Notes: a model not told the origin generated them from the letters alone. A stretch of 6,108 nt of DNA from Nanobdellota archaeon (GCA_018816585.1 JAHIVQ010000101.1:1-6108); one strand, 5' to 3'. Counted from the stretch's first letter, positions 1-4,429 are shown. Program-made: numbers and translations.

Positions 1-8
1 TATAAATA
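1..8 (+). promoter_or_regulatory. TATA box for the 28-234 gene
   Basis: TATAAATA lies with its centre about 24 bp before the ATG at 28. This is the spacing expected for an archaeal promoter giving a leaderless or nearly leaderless transcript. There is no Shine-Dalgarno-like sequence between it and the ATG. The BRE would lie outside the window. Confidence 0.6.
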
Positions 9-27
9 AGTAAAATTAGGTTATTTT

Positions 28-234
28 ATGAATAAAGGTGCTGCTAAGTACGATAGTGCATTATTAAAAGGTGGAACTACGTGCCCCAATATTTCATGGA
101 TAGACCTCCCATCAAGATGTAATGCTGATTATAGTGGATTACTTGAAAGATTAGCAAAAATTATACCAAAACATGAAAGACTTTATGAAGAACCTGAAAT
201 AAGAAAATTAGGTTATAATCTATTTGGGGGATAA
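28..234 (+). CDS. hypothetical small protein, 68 aa
   Basis: I do not recognise this protein. It has 68 residues and a mixed N-terminal part containing two cysteines (C19 and C31). The C-terminal half is charged and probably helical (LLERLAKIIPKHERLYEEPE). No signal peptide or membrane segment is visible. The ATG at 28 is supported by a TATA box at 1-8 at leaderless spacing. The stop at 232-234 is followed at once by a second small gene whose ATG is at 236, so the two probably form a two-gene operon. The reality of the gene rests on the promoter and on this coupling. The function is unknown. Confidence 0.6.
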   Translation: MNKGAAKYDSALLKGGTTCPNISWIDLPSRCNADYSGLLERLAKIIPKHERLYEEPEIRKLGYNLFGG

Positions 235-235
235 T

Positions 236-412
236 ATGCCAGAGAAAAAGTCAATTAAAGGATATGATTACTTATTTGCAATGCCCAGAGTACAAGAACC
301 ATTAGATAGATTGGATGGTTTCTTTATTAATTCAAGATTTGATAGTGTGTTTAAGTCAAGAGAGGAAACAGATTACTCAAAACCCTTTGATTATAGTCTT
401 TTTAATAGATAA
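236..412 (+). CDS. hypothetical small protein, 58 aa
   Basis: I do not recognise this protein. I chose the ATG at 236 over an upstream in-frame TTG at 224. The run GGGGG at 226-230 sits about 5 nt before this ATG and can serve as a G-rich ribosome binding site, whereas the TTG lies inside the preceding gene. The 58-residue product is rich in charged and aromatic residues (GYDYLF, DGFF, DYSKPFDYSLF), with no cysteines and no membrane segment. Its start follows the previous stop codon by one base, which suggests co-transcription and translational coupling with the 28-234 gene. A fresh promoter follows at 431, so the operon probably ends here. Confidence 0.55.
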   Translation: MPEKKSIKGYDYLFAMPRVQEPLDRLDGFFINSRFDSVFKSREETDYSKPFDYSLFNR

Positions 413-430
413 CTATTTTAGAATATAAAA

Positions 431-438
431 TTATATAA
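431..438 (+). promoter_or_regulatory. TATA box for the 461-796 gene
   Basis: TTATATAA is centred about 26 bp before the ATG at 461, the distance expected for leaderless archaeal transcription. No SD sequence lies between the TATA box and the ATG. Confidence 0.65.
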
Positions 439-460
439 ATAACTTAATCTTTTAATCTTT

Positions 461-796
461 ATGCCAAGAGAAAGAATAAAACCAGAATATCTTCATAAGA
501 ATTGTATGAATCCAACTTTTCAAATCCCTGGGCAGGAAGGATATTATTGTATTAATTGTGGAAAAGATCCTTTAAAGGAAAGAAAAGAATATTTTGGAAC
601 TATTGTATATCCTATCCCTGAAAATAAATTATTATCTTTTGATGACCATATGAAACAAGTTAGGGAGAAAGGAGGTTTAGTTGCTAAAGTATCTCAGGAA
701 ACTCTTTGGGGTGGGGAATTTGGAAGAAAAGTTTCAGAAGCTATCAGAGAAGAAGAAAAGAAGTGGAAGGCAACTCGTAGACCAATTAATCCTTAA
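461..796 (+). CDS. hypothetical protein with a possible N-terminal zinc-binding motif, 111 aa
   Basis: I do not recognise a family. Near the N-terminus H12-x2-C15 is followed after 14 residues by C30-x2-C33 (YYCINCGK). This arrangement could bind one zinc ion as a small ribbon. The middle (about residues 40-75) looks like a mixed alpha/beta segment. The C-terminus (about 88-107) is a highly charged helix rich in Glu, Lys and Arg. No membrane segment is present. The ATG is leaderless, with a TATA box at 431-438. The stop is followed 9 bp later by the first copy of a 16-bp direct repeat (805-820). A nucleic-acid-binding role would fit the ribbon but is only inference. Confidence 0.65.
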   Translation: MPRERIKPEYLHKNCMNPTFQIPGQEGYYCINCGKDPLKERKEYFGTIVYPIPENKLLSFDDHMKQVREKGGLVAKVSQETLWGGEFGRKVSEAIREEEKKWKATRRPINP

Positions 797-804
797 TTTA
801 CAAC

Positions 805-820
805 AAAATAACCTATTCTA
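805..820 (+). repeat. 16-bp direct repeat, copy 1
   Basis: AAAATAACCTATTCTA is identical to 1160-1175. Five positions further on both copies also share AATGTNCNT. This copy lies 9 bp after the stop of the 461-796 gene. Its CCTATTCTA part also forms an imperfect hairpin with TAGAAAGG at 840-847, leaving one bulged A. It may be a shared 3' processing or termination element, or a cassette boundary. Confidence 0.7.
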
Positions 821-841
821 GAGATAATGTTCGTTTAAATA

Positions 842-857
842 GAAAGGATTAAATACA
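842..857 (+). promoter_or_regulatory. BRE/TATA promoter for the 880-1161 gene
   Basis: GAAAGG (842-847) resembles a BRE and is followed by TTAAATACA (849-857). The TATA centre is about 27 bp before the ATG at 880, consistent with a leaderless mRNA. The other AT-rich stretch (862-873) is too close to the start to be the TATA box. Confidence 0.6.
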
Positions 858-879
858 TTTCTATATATTTTATATTCAA

Positions 880-1161
880 ATGGTATCTTTATTAACTTGT
901 CTCGAAATTGTAGGAAATCCAGAAGATATAATTGTAGAATCTTGTGGACCAGACGAAAATGGAAAATATTTAGGTATTATTTCAAGAGGACCAGATCATA
1001 ATTATAAACCTTTAGTAAGCACAGAACCTTTTTTTGGGACTCCTGAAGAAGCTAAAACTTATATGCAAGAAATAATTGATTTAGCAAAACAGCAGGTTGA
1101 AAAAAGATTAAAAGAACCAAATAGTCCATTAAAACAATATTTTGCTAGTCAAAATCAATAA
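880..1161 (+). CDS. hypothetical small acidic protein, 93 aa
   Basis: I do not recognise this protein. The N-terminal half reads like a small beta-rich domain (DIIVESCGP, KYLGIISRGP), with C7 and C22 as the only cysteines. The C-terminal half is a predicted long amphipathic helix from about residue 53 to 80 (TPEEAKTYMQEIIDLAKQQV). It is compact and soluble, without signal or membrane segments. The start is fixed by a well-spaced BRE/TATA at 842-857. The gene and its promoter sit between two exact copies of a 16-bp repeat (805-820 and 1160-1175), the second of which overlaps its stop codon. The function is unknown. Confidence 0.65.
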   Translation: MVSLLTCLEIVGNPEDIIVESCGPDENGKYLGIISRGPDHNYKPLVSTEPFFGTPEEAKTYMQEIIDLAKQQVEKRLKEPNSPLKQYFASQNQ

Positions 1162-1175
1162 AATAACCTATTCTA
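1160..1175 (+). repeat. 16-bp direct repeat, copy 2
   Basis: AAAATAACCTATTCTA is an exact copy of 805-820, starting within the TAA stop of the 880-1161 gene. With copy 1 it delimits a unit of about 355 bp that contains exactly one gene and its promoter. Unlike copy 1, no TAGAAAGG partner follows, so the hairpin seen at copy 1 is not conserved here. Confidence 0.7.
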
Positions 1176-1234
1176 ATACAAATGTACATATAATATTCAA
1201 TATATGGCTCTGCGTTTTAAAAATATAAACGTAC

Positions 1235-1244
1235 ACTTTAAAGT
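1235..1244. repeat. 10-bp perfect palindrome upstream of the HNH gene
   Basis: ACTTTAAAGT reads the same on both strands. It lies in the 123-bp gap before the HNH gene, about 15 bp upstream of the inverted repeat around that gene's TATA box. It could be part of a regulator site. It is AT-rich and short, so chance is possible. Confidence 0.35.
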
Positions 1245-1256
1245 AGTTCTAAAAGT

Positions 1257-1266
1257 TTTAATATAA
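1257..1266 (+). promoter_or_regulatory. TATA box for the HNH gene, flanked by an inverted repeat
   Basis: TTTAATATAA is centred about 24 bp before the ATG at 1285, again a leaderless spacing. It is flanked by TAAAAGT (1250-1256) and ACTTTTA (1272-1278), a perfect 7-bp inverted repeat enclosing the TATA box. A repressor bound there would block TBP access, but this is inference. Confidence 0.55.
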
Positions 1267-1284
1267 GATTTACTTTTATTAGAT

Positions 1285-1725
1285 ATGTCTAACATAATAA
1301 TTAAATGCAAATCCTGCGGAAAACAAAAAAATCATCATGCTAAGAGTATGTGTTTTAATTGTTATAGAAAAACATTACCACCTAAAATGATTATATGTAA
1401 GAATTGTGGAAGAAAAATGAAACATAAAGCATTTGGTCTTTGTGGAACATGCCATATCAAATTATATCATTATGATAATGTTAAAAGATATAATTATAAT
1501 AAATGGCATGATATTTCATTGGAATTATACAGAGAAAAAACGAAAAAATGTATAGTTTGTGGATTTGATAAAGTAGTTGATTTGCATCATTTGGATGAAA
1601 ACCATAAAAATAAAGATCCAGCTAATCTTATAGGATTATGCCCAAATCATCATAAAATGTTGCATACTGATAAGTATGGTCCTGAAATTAAAGAAATGAT
1701 AAAGAAAAAATTGGAAATCGCATAA
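1285..1725 (+). CDS. HNH endonuclease-like protein with two N-terminal zinc knuckles, 146 aa
   Basis: Three metal-binding modules are visible. Two repeated Cys4 knuckles come first: C8-x2-C11 with C23-x2-C26, and C38-x2-C41 with C53-x2-C56. The repeats share the pattern C-K-x-C-G-(K/R), then H-K/H-A, then C-x2-C. A C-terminal HNH module spans about 89-127: C89-x2-C92, the catalytic pair H101-H102 (DLHH), N114, then C119-P-N-H122-H123 and H127. In the family HNH nucleases cleave DNA with one divalent metal, and the Cys pairs hold a structural zinc. The knuckles probably bind nucleic acid. All expected HNH residues are present, so it looks active. Such stand-alone proteins are common in viruses, mobile elements and homing nucleases. 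The gene has its own leaderless promoter and converges on the - strand gene at 1748. Confidence 0.85.
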   Translation: MSNIIIKCKSCGKQKNHHAKSMCFNCYRKTLPPKMIICKNCGRKMKHKAFGLCGTCHIKLYHYDNVKRYNYNKWHDISLELYREKTKKCIVCGFDKVVDLHHLDENHKNKDPANLIGLCPNHHKMLHTDKYGPEIKEMIKKKLEIA

Positions 1726-1747
1726 CACTGGTCATTATGTGGTCGTT

Positions 1748-2104
1748 CTAATTTTTATAAACTTTTAAAGAAATTTCAGATTCATCAACATGATCATCTA
1801 TACTTACTATTTTTCTTGGATCAACAAAAGCATCAATCTTTGAACCTAAACTTTTTAAATTTACTTTTAACACAACTGGTTGGTAACCTACAATTGGACA
1901 TCTTGCAAGGGGTTTTGGAGAACTTAAATCACCATCTTCTTGTATATATCCTGCTATATATTTTAATTCTTTTTGGCTGTCCCACCATTCTGATCCTCCA
2001 CCATCTCTTGTTCCTATAACCAAACCATCTTCTTCCCTTACTAATTTATCTTGGTATGGAAGTGTAGGATTAGTACATTGGTCAAGACTTATTATTGTTG
2101 CCAT
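1748..2104 (-). CDS. hypothetical protein, 118 aa
   Basis: I do not recognise this protein. It is acidic and soluble, with two cysteines (C10 and C69) and a Gly/Trp-rich segment around residues 31-42 (GTRDGGGSEWWD). The latter half has a beta-rich look (YQPVVLKVNLKSLGSKIDAF, then KIVSIDDHVDE). There is no signal peptide or membrane segment. The ATG at 2104 has a TATA-like sequence 24 bp upstream on the - strand (2125-2132), so it is probably leaderless. It converges on the HNH gene with 22 bp between stops. It lies downstream of the toxin-antitoxin pair on the same strand but has its own promoter. A + strand frame antisense to it is a shadow. Confidence 0.65.
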   Translation of the reverse strand: MATIISLDQCTNPTLPYQDKLVREEDGLVIGTRDGGGSEWWDSQKELKYIAGYIQEDGDLSSPKPLARCPIVGYQPVVLKVNLKSLGSKIDAFVDPRKIVSIDDHVDESEISLKVYKN

Positions 2105-2124
2105 AAAAACAAGACCAAGTTTGA

Positions 2125-2132
2125 ATATTTAA
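2125..2132 (-). promoter_or_regulatory. TATA box for the 1748-2104 gene
   Basis: On the - strand TTAAATAT is centred about 24 bp before the ATG at 2104. A second candidate, ATAAATAC (2133-2140), is centred about 32 bp away and would give a leader of a few bases. One of the two is probably the true TATA box. Confidence 0.5.
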
Positions 2133-2170
2133 GTATTTATGACTTTTAAAATAATTGTTATAATCTATGT

Positions 2171-2184
2171 ATAAACCTACCGCA
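2171..2184 (-). repeat. 14-bp intergenic element, copy A (13/14 match)
   Basis: On the - strand this reads TGCGGTAGGTTTAT. It differs at one base from TGCGGTAGATTTAT at 2774-2787 and 3627-3640. It lies 20 bp after the toxin stop and about 67 bp before the next gene's ATG. Its G+C-rich core stands out in this AT-rich intergenic DNA. Confidence 0.6.
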
Positions 2185-2204
2185 TAATGCACGTTATAGA
2201 ACTT

Positions 2205-2459
2205 CTACTGCTTATCTTTATGATAAAAATCTAATAATATTAACTTATCTTCTTCTTTAATATATGCATAAGATAATCTGAATTTGCTAATATAAACTTC
2301 ACGAGTCCTTTTTCTTAAAAACATCATAGGTTTTCCTATTTCTGGATCTTTTATAATTTTAATAATTTGTTTTTCTATTTGTTCTTTAAGGACGTTATCT
2401 TTTAATTTCTTTATTATTCTTACAAACTCATCAGTCTTCTCTATGACTTTAATTACCAT
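2205..2459 (-). CDS. RelE/ParE-superfamily toxin, 84 aa
   Basis: The length and layout match the RelE/ParE fold. Two N-terminal helices rich in Lys/Glu/Ile span about 8-37. The sequence then has the typical turn GKPMMFLRKRTREVYISKFR (42-61), beta strands LSYAYI and KLILLDF, and the C-terminal YHKDKQ (79-84). That end corresponds to the conserved HRKDVY-type end of RelE-like mRNA interferases. R53, R61, H80 and K81 are candidates for the basic active-site residues. In the family the toxin cuts mRNA on the ribosome (RelE type) or inhibits gyrase (ParE type). The RelE-like end favours the first. Its ATG overlaps the end of the antitoxin gene by 7 bp, so translation is probably coupled. Confidence 0.8.
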   Translation of the reverse strand: MVIKVIEKTDEFVRIIKKLKDNVLKEQIEKQIIKIIKDPEIGKPMMFLRKRTREVYISKFRLSYAYIKEEDKLILLDFYHKDKQ

Positions 2460-2719
2460 TTCTCCATTTCTTTTAAGAAATCTTCTGCACTAGAAGAAGT
2501 AAATTTTCCCTTTTCATACTCTTTCCAAGCTTTTTCAGTTCTTCTTACAAATTCCAAATCTTCTTCTAATTTTTTATCAAATTCTCCTACTTTTTCTAAA
2601 ATTAATTTACCTTTATTCTCTATAATTACAATCTTATCCCCTTCTTTGATATCTGCCCTCATAGTTGAAGGTATTACTATCTGTCCCTTAGAACTCATTT
2701 TTGTCAGTGCGATTTCCAT
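2453..2719 (-). CDS. AbrB/MazE-family antitoxin and autorepressor, 88 aa
   Basis: Residues about 5-45 form a swapped-hairpin AbrB DNA-binding domain with its signature: SSKGQIVIP (9-17), then the turn around IKEGDKIVI (24-32) and KGKLILEK. In the family two chains dimerise through this barrel to bind a palindromic operator. Residues 46-88 form a charged helical tail (FDKKLEEDLEF, DFLKEMEKW) that would wrap the toxin. The gene is first in a two-gene operon and overlaps the toxin by 7 bp. The order antitoxin then toxin is usual for type II systems. A 16-bp inverted repeat between its TATA box and start codon (2722-2737) is the likely operator for autorepression. The pairing of an AbrB-type antitoxin with a RelE-type toxin is a known mix. 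Confidence 0.85.
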   Translation of the reverse strand: MEIALTKMSSKGQIVIPSTMRADIKEGDKIVIIENKGKLILEKVGEFDKKLEEDLEFVRRTEKAWKEYEKGKFTSSSAEDFLKEMEKW

Positions 2720-2721
2720 AA

Positions 2722-2737
2722 GTAAGATATGTCTTAC
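2722..2737. promoter_or_regulatory. Palindromic operator candidate of the toxin-antitoxin operon
   Basis: GTAAGATATGTCTTAC has perfect 6-bp arms (GTAAGA and TCTTAC) around TATG. It fills the space between the TATA box (2742-2750) and the ATG (2719), covering the predicted transcription start. An AbrB-type dimer bound here would block initiation, giving the autoregulation typical of type II toxin-antitoxin operons. Confidence 0.65.
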
Positions 2738-2741
2738 ATTA

Positions 2742-2750
2742 TATATAAAT
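2742..2750 (-). promoter_or_regulatory. TATA box of the toxin-antitoxin operon
   Basis: On the - strand ATTTATATA is centred about 27 bp before the ATG at 2719, giving a leaderless or nearly leaderless transcript. It is directly followed by the palindrome at 2722-2737. Confidence 0.65.
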
Positions 2751-2773
2751 CTTTTGGTTTCCTATCAACCTTA

Positions 2774-2787
2774 ATAAATCTACCGCA
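2774..2787 (-). repeat. 14-bp intergenic element, copy B
   Basis: On the - strand this reads TGCGGTAGATTTAT, identical to copy C at 3627-3640. It begins one base after the stop codon of the membrane-protein gene. A degenerate partial copy, CCGTAGATAAT, lies just before it and overlaps that gene's last codons, so the motif is roughly doubled here. Confidence 0.7.
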
Positions 2788-2788
2788 A

Positions 2789-3601
2789 TTATCTACGGAA
2801 TATGTCCCTTATCTTATTTTTAATATCCAAATACTTTTCTCTGATATGATTAATTAATATATGCCTTTTTAATGTGTTTACTCTCTTCTTTTCAATCTTA
2901 ACCCCATTTTCTTTTTTTGCCTTTTCTCTAAGATAGGGCTTTATCTGTTTAGAAGGGGGTATTATCCATCTAAATAACAAGAAGAACAACTGAACAAAGA
3001 TATACAAGCAAATGAATGCTGTTAGTGTAACCAAGTCAAATGGAATTCTTCCGTAAACCATGACAATCGTTACAAAAGCAAGTGTATTGATAGTGAGGCT
3101 CGAACCTATAAAAAATAAAATCTTCTTCGGAATTTCATGGAAATATACAAAAACCATCATTAAAATAATCTGGATTATTATTACCCCTATTAAGATAATT
3201 TTATACACTGGATCTCCCAGGTTAAAAATTTCTTCAGGCTTATAATTTTGGATCATATAGTATATCAAATTCATGATTACAAATAATAAAGCAATCATAT
3301 TTGCAAGAACACTATTCCAGCCTAATTTTTCATTCTTCCATCTTCCAAAATATAACTGCATAAATAATATAGTTACAAATAATGGTATAATTAACCAAAG
3401 GGTTTCTGGATAATCAAAGGGAGATCTGAACATTTCAATTAATCTAGGAAATACCTGATCTTTAAAATAAGAAAATACAGTTTTAGCAACAGAGATTCCT
3501 GTATCTTTAATAGTAAAACCTGTTATTGTTGGTTGTGAGAATGCATTTAAAATAAATAATAATAAACTCGCTAAAAGTATTTTAGACCACTCCTTTTTCA
3601 T
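2789..3601 (-). CDS. six-helix membrane protein with a basic C-terminal tail, 270 aa
   Basis: I do not recognise a family. Hydrophobic segments lie at about 8-22, 68-86, 99-117, 134-155, 161-183 and 190-215. A strongly basic, probably cytoplasmic tail spans 216-270 (KAKKENG, KIEKKR, IFRR). The loops fit the positive-inside rule: N-terminus, GRWKNEK and HEIPKK inside, and the long first loop (about 23-67) outside. After helix 1 comes PTITGFTI. From memory, an ITGF-like stretch following an N-terminal helix is common in DPANN exported proteins. I chose the ATG at 3601 because a TATA box lies 26 bp upstream. The longer TTG start at 3622 would overlap the edge of that TATA box. It is a monocistronic unit preceded by element C and followed by element B. 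Confidence 0.75.
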   Translation of the reverse strand: MKKEWSKILLASLLLFILNAFSQPTITGFTIKDTGISVAKTVFSYFKDQVFPRLIEMFRSPFDYPETLWLIIPLFVTILFMQLYFGRWKNEKLGWNSVLANMIALLFVIMNLIYYMIQNYKPEEIFNLGDPVYKIILIGVIIIQIILMMVFVYFHEIPKKILFFIGSSLTINTLAFVTIVMVYGRIPFDLVTLTAFICLYIFVQLFFLLFRWIIPPSKQIKPYLREKAKKENGVKIEKKRVNTLKRHILINHIREKYLDIKNKIRDIFRR

Positions 3602-3623
3602 ATTTTTTATAAATAAATTCAAA

Positions 3624-3631
3624 TTTATAAA
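3624..3631 (-). promoter_or_regulatory. TATA box of the membrane-protein gene
   Basis: TTTATAAA (a palindrome) is centred 26 bp before the ATG at 3601. The 14-bp element C partly overlaps it and continues upstream, so its TGCGGTAGA part occupies the BRE position. This location argues for the ATG at 3601 and against the TTG at 3622. Confidence 0.6.
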
Positions 3632-3640
3632 TCTACCGCA
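3627..3640 (-). repeat. 14-bp intergenic element, copy C
   Basis: On the - strand this reads TGCGGTAGATTTAT, identical to copy B. Here it is fused to a TATA box and could act as a BRE or activator site. Just beyond it, 3646-3656 (ACAAAATAACC) matches the start of the 16-bp repeat at 805-820, a weak partial third copy of that repeat. Confidence 0.65.
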
Positions 3641-3716
3641 GGACTACAAAATAACCACCTAACGAAGCTTACAAGACTAATCACCTAAAATAAACTTATA
3701 ATCTTTTATTAGAATA

Positions 3717-3738
3717 TTTAATCAACTAATAGATTAAA
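3717..3738 (-). terminator. Hairpin downstream of the 3743-4159 gene
   Basis: TTTAATC (3717-3723) and GATTAAA (3732-3738) form a 7-bp perfect inverted repeat with an 8-nt loop. It starts 4 bp after the stop codon of the - strand frame. It may mark a transcript end. The stem is AT-rich and weak, and no long U run follows. Confidence 0.35.
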
Positions 3739-3742
3739 ATTT

Positions 3743-4159
3743 TTAGTTATTGCTTAAAAGTTGTTGCGTATAATCCTTCACATTTTTCTCAGAATGTTTT
3801 GTTTTAGGCAATCTTTTTTTAAATTCTCCATGTAATCTGCTTACCTCTGAAAAATCATCAAAAATCCTATCCATTAAATTTTCTACATAATCAAATGACA
3901 TTTCAACATCATATTTATTATACCATAATCCATTCTCACCAACAGATTCTACATATAAATTTAAGAATTTATATTTTTCTATAATTTCACCAATAATTTC
4001 TTCTTTTTCTATATAACATTTTTCTTCTTTATAATTTTTTACAGATAAATCAAAATCATCTTTAAGTACTTCAAGTAGATGAAAATTCTCACCTCTCTTC
4101 TTAATAGATTCAATATGATCTAATAAATCATCTAATCTTAATCCTGAAATTGGAGCTAT
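3743..4159 (-). CDS. unannotated 138-codon gene without a standard start codon (AUA start or decayed start)
   Basis: The - strand is open for 138 codons from 4159 to the TAA at 3743-3745, which is highly unlikely by chance in such AT-rich DNA. The composition is that of a real soluble protein: IAPISGLRLDDLLDHIESIK at the N-terminus, a charged helical middle, VESVGENGLWYNKYDVEMSF at about 70-89, and a basic C-terminus (KKRLPKTKHSEK). No family is recognised. A TAA lies two codons before the ATA at 4157-4159 and no ATG, GTG or TTG occurs until the internal ATG near residue 87. Yet GAGGT (4169-4173) sits 9 nt before that ATA, and a TATA box sits at 4201-4211. Either AUA is the start, or ATG mutated to ATA. 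A lost base in the A-run would also join it to an upstream frame, but that frame has no ATG and soon meets a stop. Confidence 0.6.
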   Translation of the reverse strand: MAPISGLRLDDLLDHIESIKKRGENFHLLEVLKDDFDLSVKNYKEEKCYIEKEEIIGEIIEKYKFLNLYVESVGENGLWYNKYDVEMSFDYVENLMDRIFDDFSEVSRLHGEFKKRLPKTKHSEKNVKDYTQQLLSNN

Positions 4160-4168
4160 TTTTTATCT

Positions 4169-4173
4169 ACCTC
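4169..4173 (-). promoter_or_regulatory. Shine-Dalgarno sequence before the AUA codon
   Basis: On the - strand AAAAGAGGTAG contains GAGGT, 9 nt before the ATA at 4157-4159. The neighbouring divergent gene has AAGGAGGTG 8 nt before its ATG, so the geometry is nearly the same. It decides the likely initiation point of the start-less frame. Confidence 0.5.
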
Positions 4174-4200
4174 TTTTGTTTTATTTATAATTAAACTCTT

Positions 4201-4211
4201 TATTTATATAA
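4201..4211 (-). promoter_or_regulatory. TATA box for the 3743-4159 gene
   Basis: On the - strand TTATATAAATA is centred at about 4206, predicting a start site near 4180 and a leader of about 20 nt. That is long enough to carry the SD at 4169-4173. It is back to back with the promoter of the 4304-4429 gene. Confidence 0.45.
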
Positions 4212-4238
4212 TTTTTGTTATTTTTAATCTTCGATATA

Positions 4239-4246
4239 TTTATATA
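4239..4246 (+). promoter_or_regulatory. TATA box for the 41-residue protein gene, inside an inverted repeat
   Basis: TTTATATA predicts transcription from about 4269, giving a leader of about 35 nt that includes the SD. TCGATA (4231-4236) and TATCGA (4264-4269) flank the TATA box and start site as inverted arms, a possible operator. Confidence 0.5.
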
Positions 4247-4286
4247 GTCGCTGATGATATACTTATCGACGATATTTAATTATAAA

Positions 4287-4295
4287 AAGGAGGTG
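4287..4295 (+). promoter_or_regulatory. Strong Shine-Dalgarno sequence
   Basis: AAGGAGGTG is the longest anti-SD match in the window and sits 8 nt before the ATG at 4304. Most other genes here look leaderless, so this marks a gene built for efficient translation. Confidence 0.85.
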
Positions 4296-4303
4296 TAAAA
4301 ATA

Positions 4304-4429
4304 ATGGGACAAATTATAGCAAAAAATATAGTTTCTCGTAAACCTGGTTACTTATACTATGTAGATGGTAAAGGTAATGTTTGCGAAGCTAAAATGGCTC
4401 GTGGCGGAAAAAAGAAGAAAAAGAAATAA
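4304..4429 (+). CDS. conserved-looking small basic protein, 41 aa
   Basis: The product starts MGQIIAKNIVSRKPGYLYYV, continues with a DGKGNVCEAKMARGG core, and ends in six lysines. The GYLYYVDGKGNVCEAK part looks like a two-strand hairpin. The Lys tail suggests binding to nucleic acid or the ribosome. From memory, similar short proteins with a GYLYY(V/I)D-x-x-GNV core and a basic end occur in DPANN genomes without a known function. Start evidence is excellent: SD AAGGAGGTG at 8 nt and a TATA box at 4239-4246. Both arginines use CGT, whereas neighbouring genes mostly use AGA, and glycines often use GGT/GGC. That suggests high expression. It is transcribed divergently from the 3743-4159 frame and ends in a T-rich terminator. 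It is easily missed because of its length. Confidence 0.85.
   Translation: MGQIIAKNIVSRKPGYLYYVDGKGNVCEAKMARGGKKKKKK

Noticed and set aside
224..235. TTG at 224 as start of the second small gene
   Set aside because: It is inside the preceding gene, and the G-run after it serves better as the ribosome binding site for the ATG at 236.
812..847. Imperfect hairpin CCTATTCTA/TAGAAAGG as an attC-like site
   Set aside because: The hairpin is not preserved at the second repeat copy, and its 3' arm coincides with the BRE of the next gene. I keep only the direct repeat.
1816..2019. + strand open frame of 67 codons
   Set aside because: It lies wholly antisense to the 1748-2104 gene, is a Leu/Ile-rich low-complexity product, and has no promoter or SD at its start. 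It is a shadow frame.
3060..3245. + strand open frame of 61 codons
   Set aside because: It is antisense to the membrane-protein gene and only reflects the hydrophobic codons of that gene read on the other strand.
3602..3622. TTG at 3622 as start of the membrane-protein gene
   Set aside because: It overlaps the edge of the TATA box at 3624-3631. The ATG at 3601 lies at proper leaderless spacing.
3641..3742. Possible tRNA or other RNA gene in this gap
   Set aside because: I saw no cloverleaf, no TTC-type arm and no G+C-rich block as expected for an RNA gene in an AT-rich archaeon.
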